Shown here: one piece after another, positions 21,943-33,454 of the stretch
How positions within the stretch are numbered: position 1 is the first letter of the stretch
Layout of the letters: each line of letters opens with the position of its first letter
NCBI RefSeq assembly: GCF_023856365.1
Contig: NC_064537.1
Coordinates: forward strand, 5,501,829 to 5,565,828
Length of the DNA: 64,000 nucleotides
Direction of reading: 5' to 3'
Source: Brienomyrus brachyistius
Lineage: Eukaryota > Chordata > Actinopteri > Osteoglossiformes > Mormyridae
Program-made: the position numbers and the translations under genes
Notes under the pieces: model-generated
Seen by the model: only the letters and a program-made list of their open reading frames with translations
Databases searched by the model: none
Told to the model about the DNA's origin: nothing

Positions 21943-24240
21943 CACTGAGACCTAATGTGATGCAGGTCTTATACGAAGTGATTCTGTACTTAATTTAATT
22001 CTCCTTACAACGTGTGGACAAAATATTACACCTTAATTAAGATTTATGACAGTAATTTTCAATATATATGCTGCAATTTTTATTTCTATAGTGAATCGAA
22101 ATTCCTTTAATTTCTCTGATCATTTTATATATGACCATTATTTCATTTATCTTTGCTCTGATTGTATCCTAGTTATTCATTAAATCCAGTCATTCTGGCT
22201 TTTGACGTCACACAGGATTCACTTTGGCCGTCTCACAGACTGTAGTTTGTCTCTCTGACTCATCTCATAGGCTTCAATCCGAATACAATATTATACAGCT
22301 ATTCACCTCCAGGTTAATTAACCCAAGTTATTAGTCTGAAAACTATCATCATTCATTTATAATATTCCATGTACCTGCATCAGCTGAAATATCAATCATA
22401 TTTCAAAGTAAGACCTTGACATCTTTCTGCATGGCCACTTGGCTGCATAAATACACTAAGCATGCAAAACAAACATAAGACTCAGAGTAATACATGCCCA
22501 GGAGAAGGTACAGACGGTAAATATCAGAGATCTGATTGCAGGGTCCTGTGTACAATGAGGTTTGTCTAACTTTCTGCATGTTTATAATAGTACACTGTCT
22601 GAGACTATGGCCATTGTATCAGTGGCACTGGGGACACTCAAATGAGACAAAGCACAAGTCTGTACAGTGCTGTATATCACTTACAGAAATAAAACAATGT
22701 TTCTCACATGTAAACATTCTGTGAGAACTTTGTGTGACCTGTGTCTAGTAAAAGGTAAGAGGAGATGGAGAGAAGAAGGGATGGGATTACAGTAGGAGGG
22801 TCTGTGAGACCAGGCCTGTCAGCCACTTCTCACTCGGGTGACATTCTGCTGCATCGTGTGTAATGGTCCCTTATTAACCCCAAAAATGTGGCACCAGAGC
22901 TCAATATGGGGAGAAGTATGAGCAGCTGTGTTCATGGAGACGCTCTTCATGCGTTCATCTGTCCTTCATAACAATGATCTTCCACATGAGAAGCATCATT
23001 CCAGCCAGTTCTCTCGTGTGGCTCCCCACCTTTTAGAAATGCTTCCAGACCCATCTGTTCCATGAATTTCTCTGCCAGTCTTTCTGGTCCTTGAAAAGTC
23101 TTATCAGGTTCCTGCTTTGTTAGAAGTAGATGGATGCAGTTTTAATAGCAACCAGCAGATGTCCCCAGTGTCACAGAAAATACAGGCAGCAGAAGGACAC
23201 AATAATTATACAGATGCTCCTCGACTAACGACGGTATGACGTCCCGATAAACTCATCGTAAGATGGAAATATGATCGATATGACACATAAATAAATAAAT
23301 AACTACTTACACTAAACATGAAAATAAACAAATTAATACTGTAATTAACTATTATTCATCCATCTATCCATTTTCTGTACATGTAGGTCTGCAGCCTGTC
23401 TCAGACTGGGGCACCAAGCAGTCACAGCGAAACTAAGTACCAGGAAATGAAAAGTAAATATATGAATACAAGTTTATCATTAGATGTGCATTATTGTTTG
23501 GTTAAACACAGAATGAAAACACCATACCATGCGCTAAACACTATGAAATTCAAGAGGGGGGGAGGGGAGGCTCGCAGCTGCCTGGAGTGCTGCCAGGACT
23601 TGGTGGGGGTACAGGGACGGGTTAGGAGGGGGGCAGTGTACCACGAGGGGAACCCAATGAGCAAAGCATGCTGGGCTGGTGCCAGTAGAGTGAACAGCTC
23701 TGTGTATTTATCGTGTTGTTATTGTCCTCTACATTAATGTCCTGTACAGTGTTAATGTTAATTGGGGGGGTGTGCACCCACCATCTGTAACATGAGGAGT
23801 CGGAACGGTCAGTGTGTGCTGTAAGTGTGACTGACGTAACATCGGTAAATGCCATTTCACACTGTGTTCCTGCACTACTGTGCATTCACTGTACTCATTT
23901 ATTCACTCAACACCATAATATTTAATATTTACTGTAGTATTTATAGTAATAATTAATAGACAGTCAGGACTGAAATTATAACAGGGAGAGGGTATAACTC
24001 TAAAATTTGAGACTAATTAAACTATACAGTTAGTCCTGTTTGTTAATGTTGCCTTACAGTGAGGTCATACAGTCATACAGTGAGGTTGTATTCTGCAAAA
24101 GCGTGATTGTTGCTTGTGTACAGCCTTCCAGAAGAATACGTTCAGTTAGTTAGGCGTTACAAAGCAAATCAATTTGACGTGATGAATGTGATGAATTTTG
24201 GCTCCTCTAGCTCCACCCACACCTCTATTGGAGTATTCAG
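21943..24240 (+). other. Intergenic part of the large duplicon
   Basis: No gene. Near 23155-23215 is a short piece of the module found in full at 27235-27640 (cagatgtcccc, cagtgtcaca, aggcagcagaagg). A G-rich patch lies at 23555-23640. All of this is repeated at 38300-40600. Confidence 0.6.
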
Positions 24241-24353
24241 TGCATATCTGCCACAGCTTTTAAAGGAGCCAGTGTCAGTGTGTGACAGAGAGCAGCAGTC
24301 ACTGGGACTCAGTGTGTACTTTACCTCAGTGCTCCTCCCTCTGTCCTGCAGCC

Positions 24354-24799
24354 ATGAAGCTCCTACCAGCCCTGCTCACCCTCACAGCACTGGCTCTCTC
24401 AGGTCCCTGTCTCTCTCCTCTCTGTCTCTCTTTCTTTCTGCATCTTTCTTTGTGCTCATCTAAAAGTCTGCTCTACCTCTTTATTTACAGGTGTGAAGGC
24501 TCAGGTAGTACTGACTGAGTCTGAACCAGTGGTGAAGAGACCAGGAGAATCACACAGACTGACATGTACAGCCTCAGGGTTCACAATCAGTGGTTGGTGG
24601 ATGAACTGGGTCAGACAGGCTCCTGGGAAGGGACTGGAGTGGATCGCGTTTATCACTAGTGACAGTAGTAGCACTTACTACTCCCAGTCAGTTCAGGGGA
24701 GATTCACCATCTCCAGAGACAACGGCAAGAACCAGCTGTATTTACAGATGAACAGCCTGAAAGCTGAAGACACGGCTGTGTACTACTGTGCCAGACACT
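24354..24799 (+). CDS. ighv: IGHV segment A1, intact
   Basis: The leader exon 24354-24402 encodes a hydrophobic signal peptide ([16 protein letters not shown]). The donor is gtccct, weak but shared by all group A genes. The 88-bp pyrimidine-rich intron ends ttatttacag, and the V exon is 24491-24799. The mature V begins Q-V-V-L-T-E-S, with Cys22 (L-T-C), Trp36 (N-W-V-R-Q-A-P-G-K) and the final Y-Y-C-A-R-H. CDR1 is GFTISGWW and CDR2 [13 protein letters not shown]-like ttttaaag lies at 24258-24265. Its paralogue by position is A3 at 40706, whose CDRs differ strongly although the upstream DNA is nearly identical. Confidence 0.95.
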
Positions 24800-24837
24800 C
24801 ACAGTGATGGGGGCTGTGGGGAAGCCGTACAAATACT
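24800..24837 (+). other. 22-bp-spacer recombination signal of A1
   Basis: Heptamer cacagtg 24800-24806, spacer of 22 bp, nonamer acaaatact 24829-24837 (two mismatches to consensus). This form recurs in all group A and A' genes except A2. Confidence 0.93.
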
Positions 24838-25393
24838 ACTTCCTCACAGAGAATAAGGACGTTTTCATTTCGAATTCAGGTACATTCAGAAGGTTTCCTG
24901 TCCATTTCAATAGTTTTCTACCTTATAAATGCAAAAAATGTAAAATATAAATGTAAAAAAAAAAGTTTTCTTATAATTGAAGTACCGTTATGCCAGGTTG
25001 GGCATGTCGATGCAAAATTTAAGATTGACTAGAAACCGCTGAGTACTTTATTCAATACAGTAATTACCATATAAGTGAAAAAAGTAAGGCTGGATTCTGA
25101 ACAGAGTCTCACTGAGTAAATTACATTTATTTTGCAGATGCTTTTACCCACAAACAACATACAACTGAGAAATCCGGGCCAGTCAGTCCCTGGGGCAATT
25201 AGGCTGATGGGCCCGACAGTGACATCACTCTTCTGACCCAGGGATTGTAACCTGGGACCCTCTGGTCACACAGACGGCATCTTAACCCGATGAACAGCAC
25301 AGCGCCCCGGAGCAGCACGTAACCGCTGGAGGTTCTGGCTGTGGATGGTGGAATGGTGATGGATCTCAGTAATCAGGAAACCCAGGCTCATAC

Positions 25394-25689
25394 TGTCACG
25401 CCCAGCTCGTACGATCCCTGTGTGTGCCACGCCCCCCTGATTATCCACGTGTGCTTCCCTGATTGTACCCAGCTGTACCCTGTGGTTTGGTCTATTTCAG
25501 TCCGTGTCTTACCTCAGTTCCTCGTCCGTCATTGATGTGGTTAATGTCAGTGTTTGTGATCCGTCCTGCCCGTCCCGTTTACCCAATCCTTTTAATAAAT
25601 CCCCGTTTTCCCCGACTTCGCCTGCTTGCCTGCTCCTTGCCTGCTTACCTACCCGAGCGATCACCCGCTAACCAGCGCTGATCGTGACA
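25394..25689 (+). mobile_element. Solo LTR, 296 bp
   Basis: It starts TGTCACGCCCA and ends GATCGTGACA, with a perfect 5-bp target-site duplication catac at 25389-25393 and 25690-25694. AATAAA lies at 25594-25599. No internal retroelement region is present, so it was left by LTR-LTR recombination. The ends resemble the larger LTR at 42010, suggesting the same broad lineage of LTR retrotransposon. Confidence 0.9.
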
Positions 25690-25871
25690 CATACATCTAC
25701 AAATATGCCTGTTATATCTGCTTATCCTGGTTCTGGGCATGGATGAGACATTCCAGGCAGCACAGGTCACAAGGTGGGGGACACCCTGCACAGGGGGCCA
25801 GTCCTTTGTATGACACACACACGTTTAGCTGGATTGCAGCCCTGGAAAAGAGAGGAAACTGTGGTACCCAA

Positions 25872-25983
25872 AGCCTAACCCTAATCCTAACCCTAAGCCT
25901 AACCCTAAGCCTAACCCTAACCCTAATCCTAACCCTAAGCCTAACCCTAAGCCTAACCCTAATCCTAACCCTAAGCCTAACCC
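25872..25983. repeat. Interstitial telomere-like hexamer array
   Basis: About 18 hexamers of the forms CCTAAC, CCTAAT and CCTAAG in a row, with CCCTAA (the vertebrate telomere unit) occurring many times. The variants alternate in a longer pattern, so the array expanded by local duplication after degenerating. Confidence 0.9.
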
Positions 25984-27234
25984 CCTCTCTCTGGTCAGGG
26001 GGCCATTTGGCGTTCATGGATCCTGTTTACTACAGAATGAAACAATGGCTGTATTAAATTTGAAATTTACCGTACAGATTGGGCGGGTGGGGATGGGCCA
26101 CTGTGCCCATGATCAGAAGGTTGCCAGTGAGAGCCCCCGCCTCAGCAGAATAATCACATGTCTTTGGCAAGGCCTTTAACCACCCAAAATGCTTCAGGGC
26201 ACCTGAAAAATGGCCCAACCCTGCATCCAACCCCCCAGGCTTTGCTGTCAGCTGCAGATGTTTGTATGTCGCAAAGGAAAGTGTGGTGGGAGACGTGAGA
26301 AGAAGCGCTCCAGTGTACCTGCACTCACACCTCTGCTAATGGCTGATTAAGCTTCAATTTATTTAAAATCAATAAACCTTTTTAAAATGTGAAGAACGGA
26401 AAAATAGAAACAGGGGAAGCAAACTGTCAGAACATGAATACAGAATCCGTACTCAAAACTGCATATTTACATTTATCTAACTGTAAACTCATGGTCTCAT
26501 GCAGTTCTGTCTCCCTTCTCTAAATTTAAAAGCAGTATTTTTTTACATTTATCCTTTACTTGAGAAATTCCTCCCAGTGTATGATCATCAGAGCAGCTTA
26601 TGAAGGGAAGTATTACAAAGGTGGCATCTTGTGACAGTATCACGCCTGAATTCACTGAGCTCTTCAGAACATCCCATTCCTTCCCAGAAGTTTGTAAACC
26701 TGACTGTATGACTCGGTGCTTGATGTTATACAGCTGTGGCAATGAGCCTGAAGAAAAGACCTGAATTCAGTGATTAAGACGTCTGTCTCAATACGTCCAT
26801 ATAGTGTGTGTCAAATCCTCCATAGCAGCAGATACTATAAATCAGTAATCTGCCCTATAATAATGAAAATGATGCTGATGTAAGGCTCTGGTCCCCCCAC
26901 TACCCTAAATTAGACAAGAGGCTACAGAAAGTGGATGGATGGATGGATGGGTGGATGGATGGACGTACGTTAATGTATAATATTATTTATTTATAAAAAT
27001 ACTTTCATTTAACAATGATTTTGATGACTGACGATTCAAACATTTTGAGGCTCCCTGACATTCCACGTTTCATTTCTTTTTAAAGTAATGAGTTTACAGG
27101 GTGTGTGAGTCTGAACACTTCTGATGAAGCTACACCCAAGCGGCCAGGACAGGACAACTTAATAACTATGTTTATACTTTTACAAAATCTTTGATAAAAT
27201 CATGACTTTTTTAAATCCAGATGTAATGTGTATA

Positions 27235-27640
27235 GAGGATAAAAAGCATTAAGATGAAAAGACAAAGAAATTAATTTCAAAAAGTGTTTAATATAATTCC
27301 TGTGTTCTCAGTGTTCTGTAGCAAGGGTGATTATATGGATCAGGGCTGTCACTGTCAGTCTAAGGAAATATGGGATCCAATTCGTATGAAATGTGAAAAT
27401 AGGCTGAAGGGTGTAGAATCACCTGTGGTCTGTAGAAACAGAAGGATTATCAAACTACAAACAGTCACTGCAGGTCCAAGAGCAACCACAAGATGTCCTC
27501 AGTGTGACAGTAAATGCAGGCAGCAGATGGACACAAATATCAGACTGAGACCCATTTTAGATAGACTGTAGCAGCTGTACTGCTTTATAAACTGCTGTTG
27601 TGAATCATGCTAAAATTCTGTAATATGGTTCCTATTCTAA
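27235..27640 (+). repeat. Conserved module upstream of A2, about 1 kb 5' of the leader
   Basis: A 400-bp segment recurs with high similarity at 43085-43485, 52275-52665 and 57345-57735, each time ahead of a group A V segment. Fragments lie at 23155, 39510 and 50870. In this copy it is open for 95 codons and encodes many cysteines (C-H-C, C-P-Q-C, C-R-Q-Q). The 52.3-kb copy has an internal stop and the 57.4-kb copy has indels, which argues against a protein. It may be co-duplicated filler or a regulatory segment. Confidence 0.7.
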
Positions 27641-27757
27641 CAGCATGTACAGTGAGTCTGTTTAATCATTGACTCTGAAATCCAGCAGTAGAACACGATA
27701 ACATGAACGTATGAATGTAAATAGTTTAAGGACTGAATTGCACAGAAATATCCATCC

Positions 27758-28080
27758 CTCACTGTAGCCACTTAATCCCAACTGGGGTCATGGGGGGACC
27801 AGAACATATCCCGGGAAAAAGGGGTGCAGGTGTGAACCAACTCACCTCAGGACACACACAGAGAACCAATTACAGGGCCAACTCAGAGTCGCGAATCAAC
27901 CTACCGAGGACATTTTTGGACTGTGGAAGGAAACCAGAGGTCCTGGTGGAAATGCACACGACGCAGGGAGAGCATGCAGACTCCACACAGGAAGGTCCAC
28001 AGGACGCCCAACCTCAGCAAAGAACCCAGGACCTTCCTGCTGTGAGGCAGCAGCACTAACCACTGTGCAAACATGCTGCC
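27758..28080 (-). mobile_element. SINE of the cctgctgtgaggcagcag subfamily
   Basis: Its reverse strand has a tRNA-like head (tggttagtgctgctgcctcacagcagg) and the 3' half ends with ccacttaatcccaactgggg in plus orientation. Its relative at 43547-43873 has the same layout. It lies between the module and the A2 promoter. Confidence 0.75.
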
Positions 28081-28306
28081 CCGGTACAGAGATAATGTTT
28101 GTATAATAAGTCTTTAGGTAGCAAATGAATCTCTTCATCATGTGACCATTGTCCCCCCACGACCCGCCCCACACCCATCAGAGGAGGATCCTGTACAAAC
28201 CTGCCACAGCTTTTAAAGGAGCCAGTGTCAGTGTGTGACAGAGAGCAGCAGTCACTGGGACTCAGTGTGTACTTTACCTCAGTGCTCCTCCCTCTGTCCT
28301 GCAGCC

Positions 28307-28752
28307 ATGAAGCTCCTACCAGCCCTGCTCACCCTCACAGCACTGGCTCTCTCAGGTCCCTGTCTCTCTCCTCTCTGTCTCTCTTTCTCTCTGCATCTTT
28401 CTTTGTGCTCATCTAAAAGTCTGCTCTACCTCTTTATTTACAGGTGTGAAGGCTCAGGTTGTACTGACTGAGTCTGAACCAGTGGTGAAGAGACCAGGAG
28501 AATCACACAGACTGACATGTACAGCCTCTGGGTTCACATTCAGTAGCTATGGCATGAACTGGGTCAGACAGGCTCCTGGGAAGGGACTGGAGTGGATCGC
28601 ATACATCTGTACATCCAGTTCCCCGATCTACTACTCCCAGTCCGTTCAGGGCAGATTCACCATCACCAGAGACGACTCAAATAGCAGGTTGTACCTGCAG
28701 ATGAACAGCCTGAAAGCTGAAGACACTGCAGTGTATTACTGTGCTCGACGCT
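28307..28752 (+). CDS. ighv: IGHV segment A2, intact, with a divergent 3' end
   Basis: Leader exon 28307-28355, 88-bp intron, V exon 28444-28752. Framework as in A1. CDR1 is GFTFSSYG, and CDR2 is unusual, with a Cys (Y-I-C-T-S-S-S-P). FR3 differs from other group A genes ([12 protein letters not shown]). The 3' flank and recombination signal also differ from the group A type, so the 3' end may derive from another V by conversion or crossover. A TATA-like ttttaaag is at 28211-28218 and an octamer-like gcaaat with catgtg E-box lies near 28122-28142. Confidence 0.95.
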
Positions 28753-28791
28753 CACAGTGAGAGAAGTCAAGCCTGCACTCTGACAATAACA
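28753..28791 (+). other. 23-bp-spacer recombination signal of A2 (non-group-A type)
   Basis: Heptamer cacagtg 28753-28759, spacer of 23 bp unrelated to the group A spacer, nonamer acaataaca 28783-28791. Confidence 0.85.
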
Positions 28792-30090
28792 CTCCCTTAG
28801 TGTTTATACTACAAGTTAATACCACAAGTGCCATTAGGGAATTCAGTACATAATTATTTAACCCATGCAGTTATAAGCAGAAAAAAATCCCATACAGTTT
28901 GCAGTTACTGTGTCCAGGAAAATATAACATTGCTTTCATAAAGTAATGACTCATGTACATTTTAAGGCAGGAATTATCAGGAATATACAATTTAATGGAA
29001 CAAAAAAAACCTTAAATCCCCTTCACTGCTCTGAGGCAGGAGATGCATGTATGTAGAAGGAGAAGCATAAGGAGGAAAAGAGGATAATAATAGTAAGAAT
29101 GTCTATGCAAATACTCATATTCACCTCCATCAATGGCTGCTGGCCATTAATTTTATCAACACATATACTGAAGAGGAGTAGAGGACAATGTTCCCAGTAC
29201 TATTAAAATGATAATTATTGGGTATAATAATTGATTTCCAGTATCTCCAGACTAATATCTTTTTACCTTATTTATCCACAATATCTCCTCTTTTAAAAAG
29301 GCATGCTCCACTCACTCACTCCACCTTGCAGTGCATTCTTTGGCTGTAGGTTGTCTGTTCTTAAAATATTACCACATGACTGGCTGGAATTCCTCTCGTT
29401 TCTGTGATGTGATTAGCAGAAGTGTGCTATCAATCGGCATTCTTTATTGACAGTCAGTACAAGGTTCTAATTTTTTTATCGTTTAAATTTTATATGACAA
29501 GTTGCTATATGGGTGGTTTGGTGGTTAATGCTGCTGTCTCACAACAAGGAGGTCCTGGGTTCAGTCCCCGATCATTTCTGTGTGCAGTTTGCACGCTCTC
29601 CCTGTTTTTGCTGGGGGCTCCAGTTTCTTCCCGCAGGGCAGGTTGATTGGTGAGTCTACATTGGCCCTGTAGTTCTGAGTGAGTGTGCCCTGTGCTGTGT
29701 TGGTGACTGCCCAGGGTTGGTTCCTGGATAGGTAAGTGGGTAGGGGGCCCTTATTGTACTGATGCTTGGGGGCCTGTAGAGGTCTTAATCCAGCCATGAG
29801 GCCGCCCATATGATAGATCCTACCAGGCTTTAGACAGGATTCCTGGGGGAAATTTAATGATATCAGCTACCAACTGCATGTCTTTGGACACCAGAGTACC
29901 CAGTGGAAACCTTCATACCAAATGAGAACATGCAGACTCCACACAGGAAGAGCAGAGGTGGGATTCTAATGTCTAGCATAGGAGGTTTGTGGCACAAGTG
30001 CAACCCACTGAGGCAGAGAGATAATTTTTGTTAATTCCTGTTATGAAGATTTCTTACATCTCATACTTCATACATACATCTCGTATAAAA
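28792..30090. other. Intergenic stretch with SINE fragments
   Basis: No V homology. A plus-strand SINE with tRNA-like head (B-box-like ggttcagtccc) spans about 29507-29760, and a further fragment lies near 29878-29990, similar to 33820-33930. Confidence 0.6.
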
Positions 30091-30167
30091 TAGACATTGA
30101 GATCCTGCGCTGCCCTGACTCTGCCACCTACCTTCAGTATATCTGCCCACCCAGTGAGGAGGAGTTC

Positions 30168-30199
30168 ATGCAAATCCTGACATCATCATCATATATTTA
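30168..30199 (+). promoter_or_regulatory. Octamer and TATA of the A' pseudogene 1
   Basis: A perfect Ig octamer atgcaaat lies at 30168-30175, followed by atatattta at 30191-30199, with the leader ATG at 30242. This is the cleanest V promoter in the window, shared with 34944-34975. Confidence 0.85.
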
Positions 30200-30241
30200 T
30201 CTCTCTGCACTGAGCAATGACTGGATCTGAATCTGTCAGTC

Positions 30242-30669
30242 ATGGCGTCTTTAACAAGGTTCCTAGTAGTTCTGATGGTTATATACTTAACAGGTACATA
30301 TTCAGTAACAGGTTTATATTTCAGTGATAGATGTCAGTAATTCTCATTTCTTGCTTTTCTCTGTTTGTCTAGGTGTTGATACACAGACTCTGACTGAGTC
30401 TGAACCAGCAGTTAAAAAGCCTGGAGAATCACACAGACTGACATGTACAGCCTCTGGGTTCTCAATCAGTAGCTATTATATGTACTGGGTCAGACAGGCT
30501 CCTGGGAAGGGACTGGAGTGGATCGCTGCCCATACTAGTAGCATTTACTACTCCCAGTCTGTTCAGGGCAGATTCACCATCTCCTGAGACAACGGCAAGA
30601 ACCAGCTGTATTTACAGATGAACAGCCTGAAAGCTGAAGACATGGCTGTGTACTACTGTGCCAGACACT
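30242..30669 (+). pseudogene. IGHV A' pseudogene 1 (single nonsense codon)
   Basis: Leader exon 30242-30293 (M-A-S-L-T-R-F-L-V-V-L-M-V-I-Y), intron to 30372, V exon 30373-30669. FR1 [17 protein letters not shown]1 [10 protein letters not shown]2 W-V-R-Q-A-P-G-K. In FR3 the Arg codon of I-S-R-D is TGA at 30585-30587. After it the frame stays open to Y-Y-C-A-R-H. D-M replaces D-T in the FR3 end. Promoter, splice sites and recombination signal are intact. The same stop occurs in 35018. Confidence 0.95.
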
Positions 30670-30707
30670 CACAGTGATGGGGGCTGTGGGGAAGCCGTAC
30701 AAATACT
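30670..30707 (+). other. 22-bp-spacer recombination signal of A' pseudogene 1
   Basis: Heptamer cacagtg 30670-30676, 22-bp spacer, nonamer acaaatact 30699-30707. Confidence 0.92.
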
Positions 30708-31480
30708 ACTTCCTCACAGAGAATAAGGATGTCATTATTATTTATTTTGTTACGTTTTATCTTAATAAAATTTCATATCTTTGGAAAATTGGAATTAATG
30801 CAAATTGAACAAAGAAAAACGTATATTTATGAAATCGTTTGTGTTTTTTTTATATTCATTTGCTTGAATTAGTTGTGCATTTGAATGATTTGAAAGCTAA
30901 AAACCACACAGAAAAATCCACTTTTTGGCCACTAAAATAGACGAGGCGACACACCAGGTTGTTACCGCAAGATAATCAAAAGGAAAATATGGAAAAGAAA
31001 GAACAATATTTTCCATTTATTCGGCAAATGACAGAAGCCGAGCTGAGCAGAAATGAACAATAAAATCTGTCAGGAGAAGAAGCAGAAACGTAAAGGAGCA
31101 GCATTTAGTGGAGGCTAATGCTAATGAGACAGATCTCAGGAAGGAGTAAGAAAAGTGCAACGCAGGTGAAAAGTTTGATGTAGCCTGCAGGTGGCGATAG
31201 TGTATATCACATTGCTGCATGTTTAAGTAACTAATAGCACATTATCGTTATGTGAATGACGCCATTATGGTCTTTATGAGCTCCCACACCTCAGAGTTTA
31301 TATATTAATCACTTCCTATAGGGCACCAACAAACGGCTTATGCAAAGGTACAAAATGGCTGCATAGAACATGGAGAAGTCCTGGTCCTGCCAGTTAGAGT
31401 AGCTGTGTGACATTCACAAACGACTGGTTCATAGGGAGCAGGTTCCTTACAAGAACTGTCCTCTTGGACACTTAGCTGTT
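30708..31480 (+). repeat. Duplicon pairing with 58684-59840
   Basis: Nearly the same sequence follows A7, for example gacgaggcgacacaccagg and gtggcgatagtgtat. This copy lacks the SINE present at 59042-59420: gctgagcagaaat continues directly into gaacaataaaatctg. Confidence 0.85.
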
Positions 31481-32647
31481 AGCTGACTGTGATCAGCTGT
31501 TAGGTTTGTGTTTTTAACAAACACGAGTAGCTAAGGTACAACGCTGCCAAGACTTGAGCTACAGTTCAGTAGTAAATATCATTTTTCTCCCATGAATCAT
31601 AGGTGGTATTAATTTTACCATTGAGAACAATTTAGGCTATTTTTGACATACCGGAACAGAAGAGTTTTAGATCTGTTTCATGTGAAAAGGAAGTGCCTTC
31701 GAGATACCTAACTGCGTGTCTTTGGGCTGTAGGAGGAAATCAGAGTATCCAGTGACAATGGAGATGGGGAGACCATGCACACTCCACACACACAGTCACA
31801 CTGCATGTGCAGTTCAGAGAAACCTAACTGTGTGTCTTTGGGCTGTAGGAGTAAATCAGAGTATCCAGTGACAATGGAGATGGAGAGACCATGCAGACTC
31901 CACACACACAGCTCAGACCCTGCAGGCAGCAGTGCTGCCCACCGAGCCGCCAGGCCGCCCTGAGTTGATGCAACCTGAGCTGATATGAAAGACTGCTGAG
32001 CTCTTTGGATTATTTTCAGTTTCTTGAACAAAAACTTGCTGTTTCTGTTAATCCAGCCATAGTGTGCATAGAGTGACTGGCAAATACAAATGGATTAATC
32101 AGTGAGTACAATTTAATTAGGATCCGTGCATGAACAGTTTTGTTTTTTTTTTTTTTTTATAGAAATGAAGCAGACTTTCAGGTGGTTTGTATCAGCCAAA
32201 TACACTCTATCTACCATCCAACGCTTCTCCAATTAAGGGTGGAGGGAAGTGTGGAGCCGTTCTGGCCAGTTAAGGCCCAAGGCCAGGAAACTGCAAGGAT
32301 AAAATGGCAGTCCAAGATCAGGCAGGCACAGAATGGGCGATTTAGAGACAGCAAATCACCGAACTGCATGTCTTTGGGCTGTGAAATTAAGCCCACACTG
32401 TACAGGGAGAACATTAGAACTCTCCACATCAGCATATGATATTTGCTAATACAATTTTCTGAAAGTATTTCAATAGAATTTGTAAAAAGGTAAATTAATA
32501 ATTCTTACAAGCAGACGTAGTCTCCTTTCTCTTCATTTAACACCAACATTTCACGAAAATCTTGAGATGGACCGACATCCCGCACAGGGTGTACATCAAC
32601 CTGAGATGGGCTCCAGGCCCCCTGAGGCCCTGAGCAGGATAAGTGGC

Positions 32648-32685
<38 letters not shown>

Positions 32686-32890
32686 GATTTTATTTGTAAT
32701 GCACTTTACATTTAAAATAAATATCAAAGTGCCAGAAGTGATAGAGGATGATTTCTTGAAGAATGTTTCTTAATTTTGTAGTTTTTCCCCATATGGGGGC
32801 AGCAGAGCTCCTTATAGAGGCAAGTATGACCATCTGCATTTATTAAGAAGCTCCTTCAACCCCCCAGGGAGGTAAACAAATTCACCCACC
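31481..32890. other. Intergenic stretch with SINE-like fragments and a TAA microsatellite
   Basis: Two similar SINE-like pieces lie at about 31708-31800 and 31823-31925 (both with gtgtctttgggctgtagga). A (TAA)n microsatellite is at 32648-32685. No V homology or gene. Confidence 0.6.
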
Positions 32891-32964
32891 TTCCCGTCAT
32901 ATAAATGAGGTTCCTCTAAACACACAGACTTCACCATCAAATCAGCCAAAGACTTTGTGTTACA

Positions 32965-33454
32965 ATGGAAGCTCTGAGAGTCCTGATACTTTTAATGTCT
33001 TTATTTCCATGTAAGATCACTGTACTTTATAGATGATGTTTTTTACTCATATTTCAGTCTTTGTGTTGTTATTTTTCTGTACACTGTTTGCATTTAAAAT
33101 TTTGTATTAATTAATGAAGTTAATAATCTAATTTTTTTACAGGTGCACATTGCAATACTGAGCTCACTCAACCAGACTCAGTGACTGTAAAACCAGGAGA
33201 GTCTCTGACCATCTCCTGTAAAGTCTCTGGTTATTCACTCACTGATAGCAACTACTGTACACATTTCATTCGACAGCCAGCAGGGAAAACACTGGAGTGG
33301 ACTGCTTGTGTTTGTGGTGATGGGAGCACTTATTACAAGGACTCGCTAAAGAATAAATTCAGCATCTCCAGAGACACCTCCAGCAGCTCAGTGTCCTTAC
33401 AAGGGAGGAGCCTGCAGACTGAAGACACAGCTGTGTACTACTGTGCCAGATACT
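32965..33454 (+). CDS. ighv: IGHV segment B2, intact, cysteine-rich with Phe in place of the FR2 Trp
   Basis: Leader exon 32965-33010, donor gtaaga, intron to 33142, V exon 33143-33454. The frame is open throughout. FR1 is N-T-E-L-T-Q-P-D-S-V-T-V-K-P-G. Besides the canonical pair it has a Cys in CDR1 (S-N-Y-C-T-H) and two in CDR2 (A-C-V-C-G-D-G). The almost invariant FR2 Trp is Phe (H-F-I-R-Q-P-A-G-K). The end is [10 protein letters not shown] with a full recombination signal. A TATA-like tataaat is at 32900-32906. Extra CDR cysteines could form a CDR1-CDR2 disulfide, as known for some shark, camelid and monotreme V domains; here that is inference. Three truncated pseudo-exons in the window share the same residues. 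Confidence 0.93.

Larger units (their letters stand above)
19228..24837 (+). repeat. Large duplicon, left copy (pairs with 35583-41189)
   Basis: Sequence, gene order and even SINE content match the right copy at an offset of 16.35-16.36 kb with very few differences outside the last V segment. Contents in order: a truncated V pseudo-exon, a SINE, B1, about 2 kb of intergenic sequence, and A1. Both copies share the SINE with the same target-site duplication, so the SINE predates the duplication. Confidence 0.9.
24838..26719. other. Intergenic stretch with solo LTR and telomere-like array
   Basis: No gene. An interspersed-repeat fragment (aaatccgggccagtcagtcc onward) lies near 25120-25310. The LTR and the hexamer array inside this stretch are listed separately. 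Confidence 0.6.
26720..28443 (+). repeat. Duplicon left copy (pairs with about 56620-58340)
   Basis: Shared landmarks include cgtctgtctcaatacgtcc, ccataataatgaaaatgatg-like sequence, the 27.3-kb module and the A-type promoter and leader. The two copies are more diverged than the 19-24 kb pair and have different SINEs in them (27758-28080 here, 56806-57129 in the partner). Confidence 0.75.

Noticed and set aside
27284..27571. Cysteine-rich 95-codon frame (also at 43151-43420) as a gene
   Set aside because: The paralogous copies at 52.3 and 57.4 kb carry a stop or indels, and there is no signal peptide or splice context. Kept as a duplicated module only.
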